Assembly (NCBI GenBank): GCA_964535315.1
Contig: CAZHTS010000125.1
Location: 1 to 10,195 of the forward strand
Length of the DNA: 10,195 nt
DNA from: CAZHTS01 sp964535315
GTDB lineage: Bacteria > Chloroflexota > Anaerolineae > Anaerolineales > Anaerolineaceae
Direction of reading: 5' to 3'
Notes under the pieces: model-generated
Told to the model about the DNA's origin: nothing
The model's database searches: none
The model's input: the letters and a program-made list of their open reading frames with translations, nothing else
Program-made: the position numbers and the translations under genes
Shown here: piece after piece, positions 1-5,459 of the stretch
Layout of the letters: each line of letters begins with the position of its first letter
Numbering within the stretch: position 1 is the stretch's first letter

Positions 1-204
1 TATCGGCTCGCCAAATTTTGCTGCGGGCTGCAAAAAATCGTCCGGCGACATGCGGAAGTCAAGTCCACCTCGAATTGCGTCAGCGATGGCCGAGCAGTTA
101 CGAAATTAATGCCGCCGGTTGAACGGGCGGGAGGCAAAAGTCGCGCAAAAGAAACTCTCAGCGCATCCTAGTCAGCAGGGGGTGAGAAGGGTAAAATCAG
201 ATTC
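1..204. other. Left-edge stretch without a supported gene
   Basis: No gene can be supported here. Reading left from about 108 on the minus strand, a frame stays open to the window edge with an ATG at 51-49. A plus-strand frame is open from 1 to the TAG at 169-171. Both are short and neither resembles a protein I recognise. The right end holds a purine-rich GAGAAGG (184-190) and a TAAAAT (192-197) just before the first gene, which may serve as ribosome site and -10 element respectively. Confidence 0.4.
192..197 (+). promoter_or_regulatory. Possible -10 element close to the first gene
   Basis: TAAAAT matches the sigma-70 -10 consensus at five of six bases and ends 7 nt before the ATG at 205, so a transcript from it would start at about the start codon. 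No good -35 hexamer sits 16-18 bp upstream (the bases there read roughly TAGTCA). The alternative reading is that GAGAAGG at 184-190 is a Shine-Dalgarno sequence with a long spacer of about 14 nt and that the promoter lies outside the window. This is a weak call. Confidence 0.25.
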
Positions 205-1020
205 ATGGAAGAGCATCAGTATCTGCCAGACACCAACCGCCTGAGCATCCTCACGGCGATCATTCTGCTGGCCTATGCGCTGATCCCCTTTATCAAACTG
301 CCCGAAACGCTGGTCCCCATTCCCTTTCCCGGCATTTCGTTTAGCTTCACCTGGAATTACAGCACGCTGGTATCCTATCTGGTGGCTGCCCTGGCGGCGG
401 TAGGCGGCAACTGGCTGCTGCGCGATCACCCCAACCTCCAATCCCGCAGCGCGCTGCGGCATTGCATTCTGCCGGCCCTGACCGCCTGGGGCATCGGTGC
501 ACCGCTGCGCTCGCTGGCGGTCGGGATGCAGTGGTGGGCCATGTTTGCCTTTGGCGGGGTGCTGCTGGTGATGGTTTTCGTCGCCGAATACATCGTGGTC
601 GATAACTCGGACGTGCGTTACGCCATCGCCACCATCGCGCTGACGGCGGTCTCGTTTGCCCTGTATCTGATCCTGACCGTGGCATTACGCGCCGCTGATT
701 TGCGGCTGTATATGGTGCTGCCGGCGCTGGTACTGGCCATCGGGCTGGTGGCGCTGCGCACCCTGTATTTACGCCTGGGCGGCGAATGGGGCCTGCACTG
801 GGCGATTGTCATCGCCATTATCGTCGGCCAGATCGTCGTTGGGTTGCACTATTGGCCGCTCCGGCCGCTGCGTTTTGGTTTGTTACTCATCGGCCCGGCC
901 TATGCCCTCACCAGCGTGGCCGGCTCGCTCGAGGAAGGTCGTTCGCTGCGTACCCTGTGGGTCGAACCGGTCTTGATGCTGATCCTCTTGTGGGGATTGG
1001 CGTTTACCCTGGAAACCTGA
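205..1020 (+). CDS. Polytopic integral membrane protein, function unknown
   Basis: A 271-residue protein made almost entirely of hydrophobic helices. I count eight or nine likely membrane segments, near residues 13-31, 52-70, 86-106, 110-131, 138-160, 168-187, 197-216, 222-241 and 252-268. The loops are short, such as the basic 73-85 stretch and the acidic EEGR at 243-246. There is no signal peptide beyond the first helix, and I see no catalytic motif, transporter signature or metal-binding cluster, so no function is assigned. The gene ends 13 bp before the JAMM peptidase gene, which in turn is followed by plsY, so it is probably first in a three-gene operon. The ATG at 205 is chosen because the N-terminus is short and polar and the first helix follows directly. 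Confidence is high for the gene and nil for a specific role. Confidence 0.8.
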   Translation: MEEHQYLPDTNRLSILTAIILLAYALIPFIKLPETLVPIPFPGISFSFTWNYSTLVSYLVAALAAVGGNWLLRDHPNLQSRSALRHCILPALTAWGIGAPLRSLAVGMQWWAMFAFGGVLLVMVFVAEYIVVDNSDVRYAIATIALTAVSFALYLILTVALRAADLRLYMVLPALVLAIGLVALRTLYLRLGGEWGLHWAIVIAIIVGQIVVGLHYWPLRPLRFGLLLIGPAYALTSVAGSLEEGRSLRTLWVEPVLMLILLWGLAFTLET

Positions 1021-1033
1021 CAAGAGGTTGACC

Positions 1034-1468
1034 TTGCATCTGGTTGTATCCATCGAACACCGGCAACAAATGCTGGCGCATGTCCTGTCTAATATCCCAG
1101 AAGAAGCCTGCGGCCTGCTGGCGGGCACTCCTGGCAAGCGGCAGGTGCGCCTGGTGCAGCCCGTAACCAACAGCCTGCACAGCCCGCTGCGGTTCCGTAT
1201 GGACGCCGGCGAGCAACTCAAAGCCATGCTGTGCATGGAGCAAAACGGGCTGGAACTGCTGGGCATTTACCATTCCCACCCCGGCGGGCCGGAGCGCCCT
1301 TCTCAAACCGACATCGCCGAATTCTACTACCCCGGCGTCGCCACGCTGATCTGGTCGCCGGATGTGCAGGGCAACTGGCAACTGCGCGCCTATGCCATCC
1401 AACCCGGCCAGGTGACCGAAATCTGCTTGCTCGATGATCACGAACGATTCGCTGCGCCCGGGGCATAA
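1034..1468 (+). CDS. JAMM/MPN-domain metallopeptidase (M67-like, Mov34/PAD-1 family)
   Basis: A 144-residue single-domain protein with a complete JAMM zinc site: the catalytic Glu in EEACGLLAG (E24), then HSHP (H80, H82), then PSQTD with S90 and D93. In this family H-x-H and the distal Asp bind zinc, and the Glu activates water to cut peptide or isopeptide bonds. Bacterial stand-alone members include the CysO-cysteine peptidase Mec, which works with a ubiquitin-like sulfur carrier. No sulfur-carrier or cysteine synthase gene lies nearby, so the substrate is unknown. There is no signal peptide, so it is cytosolic. Start choice: AGAGG at 1023-1027 sits 6 nt before the TTG at 1034, while a TTG at 1028 directly abuts it, so 1034 is preferred. 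The gene sits between the membrane protein (13 bp upstream) and plsY (35 bp downstream), probably in one operon. Confidence 0.85.
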   Translation: MHLVVSIEHRQQMLAHVLSNIPEEACGLLAGTPGKRQVRLVQPVTNSLHSPLRFRMDAGEQLKAMLCMEQNGLELLGIYHSHPGGPERPSQTDIAEFYYPGVATLIWSPDVQGNWQLRAYAIQPGQVTEICLLDDHERFAAPGA

Positions 1469-1503
1469 ACACCGGGCAAGTCTGTACATACGGAGAAACC
1501 ACG

Positions 1504-2381
1504 ATGGAGATACTACAAATTGCCGCAATTTTGATTCTTTCATACCTGCTTGGCTCGATCCCATTTGGCCTGATTGTCGTCTGGATTGCCAGCGGCAAAG
1601 ACATCCGCTCGATTGAAAGCGGGCGCACCGGCGGAACCAACGCCCTGCGCGCCGCCGGCTGCCTGGCCGGGCTGATCACCGCCGCGTTGGACGTGGGCAA
1701 AGGCGCCGCCTCGTACTACCTGGTCGAATGGATTTACCCAACGGCCGGGCCGCTGCTGCGCGTCGCCGCCGCCATCCTGGCCATCGTCGGCCACAATTAT
1801 TCCATCTTCCTGCTCGAGCGCTTCGGCGTAGACGGCAAGGTGCGCCTGCGCGGCGGCGCCGGCGGGGCAACCTGCCTGGGCGGCTCGATTGCCCTGTGGC
1901 CCTACAGCTTCTTTGNNNNNNNNNNNNNNNNNNNNNNNNNNNNNNNNNNNNNNNNNNNNNNNNNNNNNNNNNNNNNNNNNNNNNNNNNNNNNNNNNNNNN
2001 NNNNNNNNNNNNNNNGGCGGGGCAACCTGCCTGGGCGGCTCGATTGCCCTGTGGCCCTACAGCTTCTTTGCCATCCTGCCGCTGATCGCCGTCGTCTACA
2101 TCATTGGCGGCTACGCCTCCATCACCACGATGAGCATCGCTTTCCTGTCCATCGTCGTCTTCAGCATCCGCGCCGCGCAGGGTCTGTCGCCGTGGGTGTA
2201 CGTTCTGTACGGCGTTGTGGCCGAGATCATCCTGATCTGGGCGCTGCGCCCCAATATCGAACGGCTGCGCCAGGGCAACGAACGGCGCGTCAACGTCTTC
2301 GCCTATCTGACAAAAAAGAGAGGCGCCGGCAACGGCACCTCTTCACAGCAAGAACAAAAACCTACGTCCCAGGACGAATAA
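1504..2381 (+). CDS. plsY: Glycerol-3-phosphate acyltransferase PlsY, split by an assembly gap
   Basis: PlsY transfers the acyl group from acyl-phosphate to glycerol 3-phosphate in the cell membrane, giving lysophosphatidic acid for phospholipid synthesis. As written, the gene contains 100 Ns and a repeated 55 bp; removing 155 bp gives 241 codons in one frame (240 residues). Family marks in the collapsed protein are SYLLGSIPFG (13-22), SGRTGGTNALRAAG (39-52), LDVGKG (62-67), GHNYSIFL (97-104 region) and the C-terminal PNIERLRQGNE (198-208). Membrane helices fall near 5-29, 82-104, 127-150, 155-172 and 178-196. It is longer than the usual ~200 residues because of an insert after GHNYSIFL and a polar tail (219-240). 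The usual GGKG is GGAG here (117-120). The start is ATG 1504 with GGAGA at 1492-1496. It is third in a likely operon and convergent with the MBL hydrolase gene. Confidence 0.9.
1861..1915 (+). repeat. 55-bp direct repeat, left copy at contig end
   Basis: These 55 bases are identical to 2016-2070, and the copies directly flank the N run. Both code for the same part of PlsY (from the GGAT of the GGAGGAT motif to SFF), in frames that coincide once one copy and the Ns are removed. This is an assembly duplicate, not a biological repeat. Confidence 0.95.
1916..2015. other. Assembly gap of exactly 100 N, probably of negative true length
   Basis: A run of 100 Ns, the common placeholder for a gap of unknown size. 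The sequence ending at 1915 and the sequence starting at 2016 share 55 identical bases, so the two contigs overlap and no sequence is likely missing. Deleting 155 bp (one copy plus Ns) joins the plsY halves in frame. Confidence 0.95.
2016..2070 (+). repeat. 55-bp direct repeat, right copy at contig start
   Basis: Exact copy of 1861-1915 at the first bases of the right-hand contig. See the left copy for the interpretation as an unmerged overlap. Confidence 0.95.
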
Positions 2382-2396
2382 AGCGTTATTCGTCCT
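2371..2396. terminator. Shared palindrome carrying both convergent stop codons
   Basis: A perfect inverted repeat with 11-bp arms (AGGACGAATAA and its complement) around a 4-base loop, AGCG. The plsY stop TAA (2379-2381) ends the left arm and the hydrolase stop (complement of 2386-2388) begins the right arm, so both genes end with the same codons GAC GAA TAA. A hairpin forms in either transcript. It probably serves as a two-way transcript end. The U-tract after it is poor on both strands (TTCATCCC on plus; a T-run on minus only about 15 nt further on), so simple intrinsic termination is uncertain and 3'-end protection is an alternative. Confidence 0.6.
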
Positions 2397-3249
2397 TCAT
2401 CCCGGCCAGGGCGTCCTCGCCCACCGTGGAAAAAATGCGATACAGGGCGCGCACATTGCGCCGGTGTAACTCCTCGGCCAATCCAGCCAGATACACGCGG
2501 CTCTTACCGCACGACTCGATATCGATCAACGCCAGGGCATCCTGCGGGTTGCGCCGTTTGGCGGCGGTACGCACTGCCTTGCGCACCGCAGAGAGATAGC
2601 CCAGGTTCTCTTTCACCGAGTCGTCGATCTCGCCGCGCAAAATGATATCGCCATGCCCCTGGACGATGTTCTCCAACCCCATCTTACCGATGCGCTTGAT
2701 CGTGGCGGCAAGTTCATCCATGTCGCCATCCACAATATAGGGCAGCGGCAAGAAAGCGTCTCCGGCAAACAGCACGCGGTCTTCTTCCACCAACACCGAG
2801 ACGCCGTCGCGGCTGTGTCCGGGGGTGGGCATCAGAATCAAATTTTTCTTTCCCACGCGCAAAGACAACCCGCCTTCATCGAAGGTCAGGTGCGGCGCCA
2901 CCAGTTTCACCTGGCGGAAAAGCGGGTTCTGGCGGCGGGCCGCTTCCAGAGAAGCATTGCCCGTCTCGAGCATGGCCTGCCGGCAGGCGGCGTGCCCGAT
3001 GATGGTGGCGCCAGGGAAAAAGCAGTTGCCCCAGGTATGATCGGCGTGATAGTGCGTATTGATCACGTAGCGCACCGGCACGCCAAGTTCTTCCTCAATA
3101 AATGAGCGCATGGCCAGGGTTTCTTCCGGCATGGCCAGGGTATCGATTACCACTGCCCACTGCGGGCCGGTGATTGCGCCGGCCGTTACCTGGGCATAGA
3201 TTTCACTTTGAAACCAATAGACGTTTTCTGAGACGCGTTCGCGTTGCAT
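2386..3249 (-). CDS. MBL-fold metallo-hydrolase (glyoxalase II-like)
   Basis: A 287-residue metallo-beta-lactamase-fold enzyme with every usual metal ligand: THYHADH (H66, H68, D70, H71), the His of PTPGHS (H145), the Asp of FAGDAF (D164) and the His of VQGHGD (H199). Such proteins use a two-metal centre to hydrolyse thioesters, lactones, phosphoesters or lactams. The substrate cannot be read from the sequence. The first part has the typical N-terminal strands (NVYWFQSE and AVVIDT), and residues after about 210 form a helical, basic C-terminal extension. There is no signal peptide, so it is cytosolic. Start choice: the ATG at 3249 has AGGAAGG about 5 nt upstream; an ATG at 3318 would add 23 residues that overlap the promoter. 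The gene is transcribed alone, divergent from the MFS gene and convergent with plsY. Confidence 0.85.
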   Translation of the reverse strand: MQRERVSENVYWFQSEIYAQVTAGAITGPQWAVVIDTLAMPEETLAMRSFIEEELGVPVRYVINTHYHADHTWGNCFFPGATIIGHAACRQAMLETGNASLEAARRQNPLFRQVKLVAPHLTFDEGGLSLRVGKKNLILMPTPGHSRDGVSVLVEEDRVLFAGDAFLPLPYIVDGDMDELAATIKRIGKMGLENIVQGHGDIILRGEIDDSVKENLGYLSAVRKAVRTAAKRRNPQDALALIDIESCGKSRVYLAGLAEELHRRNVRALYRIFSTVGEDALAGMKDE

Positions 3250-3282
3250 AATCCCTTCCTGGGTATGAAAATACAAAATCAC

Positions 3283-3303
3283 CCTGGTGTCGTTATCACC
3301 AAG
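3283..3303 (-). promoter_or_regulatory. Dyad at the start of the hydrolase 5' leader
   Basis: On the minus strand CTTGGTG and CACCAGG pair over 7 bp (one G-T wobble) around a 7-base loop. The dyad begins about where transcription from the promoter at 3309-3337 would start. It could be a repressor operator or a 5'-end hairpin that protects the mRNA. No regulator gene lies next to it. Confidence 0.3.
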
Positions 3304-3308
3304 CTTCA

Positions 3309-3337
3309 AGAATAGCATAAATGAAACAAAAAGTCAA
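3309..3337 (-). promoter_or_regulatory. Sigma-70 type promoter of the MBL hydrolase gene
   Basis: On the minus strand TTGACT (complement of 3332-3337) and TATTCT (complement of 3309-3314) are separated by exactly 17 bp, and TGC just before the -10 gives an extended -10 form. The -35 matches TTGACA at five of six bases. Transcription would start near 3302, leaving a leader of about 50 nt before the ATG at 3249. Confidence 0.55.
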
Positions 3338-3366
3338 AAATTAAAATCTCGCACGCCGCCAACCTG

Positions 3367-3375
3367 TGCTACAAT
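3367..3375 (+). promoter_or_regulatory. Extended -10 promoter of the MFS-methyltransferase operon
   Basis: TGCTACAAT is an extended -10 element (TGn followed by TACAAT at 3370-3375, five of six to consensus). The position 17 bp upstream (3347-3352) holds no -35 match, which fits extended -10 promoters. Transcription would start near 3382, about 50 nt before the ATG at 3435. The back-to-back hydrolase promoter lies about 30-60 bp away. Confidence 0.45.
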
Positions 3376-3434
3376 GACCCGAATCCTTTTTTCCAAAAAG
3401 GCGTGTCCGTCACGCCGGCATAAGGCACAAGCTG

Positions 3435-4649
3435 ATGTCTCTCCTTACCCGTATCCGCACTATGTCCCGGGAACTCAAACTGTTTGCAATGGCCTCGCTG
3501 GTCATGGGGATTGCCTACAGCCTGATCGATTCCACATTGAACAACTTCCTCAACGAACGCTTTGCCCTCAGCGGTTTTGAGCGCTCCTTCCTGGAATTCC
3601 CACGCGAACTGCCCGGCTTTCTGGTGGTGTTCGTCTCCGCCTTGTTGTGGTTCCTGTGCAGCCGGCGTCTCGGCGCCATCGCCATGCTGCTCGGCATCGC
3701 CGGAACGCTGTTGATCGGGTTTGTGTCCACTTCTTACGTCACGATGGTCATCTGGCTGTTCATCTACAGCATGGGCCAGCACCTGTTTATGCCGATCGCT
3801 TCCACCATCGGCATGGAACTCGCCCGCGAGGGCAAAGCCGGGCAACGGCTGGGGCAGCTTAACGCCATCCGCAATCTGGCGGCCATTCTCGGCAGTTTTG
3901 TAGTCTTCATCGGCTTCCGCTTCCTCGGCTTCTCTTTTGCCCATACCTTCGTCCTGGCCGCGGTTTGCTTTGCCGTCGCCGCCGTCTTCATGTTCAGCAT
4001 GAAAACCGAAAAAGATCGGCAGCCCGTTCCCTATCTGAAACTGCACCGCGAATACCGGCTGTACTATTTGCTCGCCATCCTCTACGGCTCGCGCAAACAG
4101 TTGTTTATCACCTTTGCGCCGTGGGTCATCGTGACCGTGTTCCACCAGCCCACCCAGACCATCGCCACCCTGTTAACCATCGGCGGCATCATCGGCATCC
4201 TTTTCCAACCCTTACTGGGTTGGGCCACCGACCGCCTGGGAGAACGTTTCGTCCTCGCCAGCGAAGCCGTTATGCTGATCTTCGTCTGCCTGGGATACGG
4301 CCTGTCGGGCTCCCTGTTCGGCGAGCACACGGCCTTCCTCATCGCCTGCGTCTGCTACCTGTTGGATCAAATGTTGTTATCGGTCAACATGGCCCGCGCC
4401 ACCTACATGAAAAAGATCGCCCGCCAGCCGGCCGACATCCAACCCGCCCTGACCACTGCCGTAACCATCGACCATATCTTTTCCATTACCATCGCCCTGG
4501 TGGGTGGGGCGATCTGGAATGCTTTTGGCTATGAATACGTCTTCCTCCTGGGCGGCTTCATCGCCCTGGCCAATCTGTTTGCCGCCTTGCAAATCCGTCT
4601 GCCGCAGGCCGCCAAGCCGGCCGGCGCCATACCAGAGCAGGGGGCCTGA
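3435..4649 (+). CDS. Major facilitator superfamily (MFS) transporter
   Basis: A 404-residue polytopic protein of usual MFS length, with about twelve hydrophobic segments in two halves joined by a polar central loop near residues 189-209. The best family mark is GWATDRLGER (262-271), the loop 8-9 copy of the MFS motif GxxxDRxGRR. The equivalent loop in the N-terminal half (LCSRRLG, 74-80) is reduced, lacking the usual Asp, while the basic Arg pair remains. Such proteins move small molecules by ion coupling, often outward; the substrate is not predictable. The start is ATG 3435 with AAGG at 3422-3425; an ATG at 3465 is possible. The stop is 5 bp before a SAM methyltransferase gene, so the two are cotranscribed and probably translationally coupled. 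The C-terminal tail (391-404) is short and polar. Confidence 0.85.
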   Translation: MSLLTRIRTMSRELKLFAMASLVMGIAYSLIDSTLNNFLNERFALSGFERSFLEFPRELPGFLVVFVSALLWFLCSRRLGAIAMLLGIAGTLLIGFVSTSYVTMVIWLFIYSMGQHLFMPIASTIGMELAREGKAGQRLGQLNAIRNLAAILGSFVVFIGFRFLGFSFAHTFVLAAVCFAVAAVFMFSMKTEKDRQPVPYLKLHREYRLYYLLAILYGSRKQLFITFAPWVIVTVFHQPTQTIATLLTIGGIIGILFQPLLGWATDRLGERFVLASEAVMLIFVCLGYGLSGSLFGEHTAFLIACVCYLLDQMLLSVNMARATYMKKIARQPADIQPALTTAVTIDHIFSITIALVGGAIWNAFGYEYVFLLGGFIALANLFAALQIRLPQAAKPAGAIPEQGA

Positions 4650-4654
4650 TCCGC

Positions 4655-5449
4655 ATGAGCAACCAGCAGTGGAACGCCCGCGACTACGAAAAGAACTCGT
4701 CCCAGCAACAGCTCTGGGCGCAAGAACTGATTGCCAAACTCAACCTGCGCGGCAATGAAACCGTGCTCGATCTCGGCTGCGGAGACGGCAAGGTGACCGC
4801 CGAAATCGCCGCGCACCTGCCGCTGGGCTCCGTGCTCGGCGTCGACCTGTCGGCAGAGATGATCGCGCTGGCGCAGCAGCGCTACCCGGCGGAGCGTTTT
4901 CCCAACCTGCGTTTCCAGCAAGAAGACGCCAGCCGCCTGCCCTTCCGCCAAGACTTCACCACCGTTTTTTCCAATGCGACCCTGCACTGGATCCACGATC
5001 ACCGGCCGGTATTACAGGGCATTTACAACAGCCTGAAACCCGGCGGCAGCGCCCTGCTCCAGATGGGCGGCAGCGGCAACGCCGCCGATATCATCGCCGT
5101 TCTGGACAGGCAGATCCATTCCCCTGCCTGGAGCGCCTGGTTTGACGGGTTCGTCTTGCCTTACGGCTTTTACGGCCCGGATGAATACACCCTGTGGCTG
5201 AAGGAGGCCGGCCTGCAACCCAGGCGAGTGGCGTTAATCACCAAAGATATGGTGCATCCCGACAAAAGCGGGCTGACCGGCTGGCTGCGCACCACCTGGT
5301 TCCCGTACACACAGCGGGTGCCCGCCGAACAGGCCGGCGCCTTTCTGGATGAATTGGTCGAAACCTATCTGGCAGAACACCCGCTGGACGCGCTGGGGCA
5401 GACTCACGTCCGCATGGTCAGGCTGGAGGTAGAAGCGCTGCGCCCCTGA
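4655..5449 (+). CDS. Class I SAM-dependent methyltransferase, Tam-like
   Basis: A 264-residue Rossmann-fold methyltransferase. The SAM-binding parts are clear: motif I VLDLGCGDG (37-45), the acidic end of strand 2 in GVDLSAEMI (D64), the QQEDA pair (E90, D91) and FSNATLHWIHD (105-115). The FxNAxLxWxxDH pattern after motif III and the C-terminal half resemble trans-aconitate 2-methyltransferase, which esterifies a small carboxylic acid, but no substrate-specific residue can be verified, so no symbol is given. It lacks a signal peptide and is cytosolic. CAGGGGG at 4638-4644, inside the end of the MFS gene, is its likely ribosome site. Pairing with an MFS carrier may mean that a compound is methylated and then exported; this is inference. 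The gene ends 10 bp before the convergent TIG protein gene. Confidence 0.8.
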   Translation: MSNQQWNARDYEKNSSQQQLWAQELIAKLNLRGNETVLDLGCGDGKVTAEIAAHLPLGSVLGVDLSAEMIALAQQRYPAERFPNLRFQQEDASRLPFRQDFTTVFSNATLHWIHDHRPVLQGIYNSLKPGGSALLQMGGSGNAADIIAVLDRQIHSPAWSAWFDGFVLPYGFYGPDEYTLWLKEAGLQPRRVALITKDMVHPDKSGLTGWLRTTWFPYTQRVPAEQAGAFLDELVETYLAEHPLDALGQTHVRMVRLEVEALRP

Positions 5450-5459
5450 AAAGAGAGGG

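Noticed and set aside
1004..1564. A 186-codon minus-strand frame opposite the JAMM peptidase gene
   Set aside because: It overlaps the entire JAMM gene, which has its full metal site; the antisense product shows no domain and would span two intergenic regions.
2361..2376. A second inverted repeat (CGTCC ... GGACG) overlapping the shared-stop palindrome
   Set aside because: Its loop would be 2 bases, too tight, and it competes with the perfect 11-bp stem; I treat it as chance.
1728..2599. Frames running through the N gap and giving chimeric proteins
   Set aside because: They only stay open because N codons carry no stop. Collapsing the gap shows a single plsY frame; the others are artefacts.
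3369..4145. A 258-codon open frame on the minus strand opposite the MFS gene
   Set aside because: Its product is rich in His, Gln, Asp and Glu with no recognisable domain, typical of the antisense reading of a hydrophobic GC-rich gene. The MFS protein on the other strand has clear helices and a family motif.
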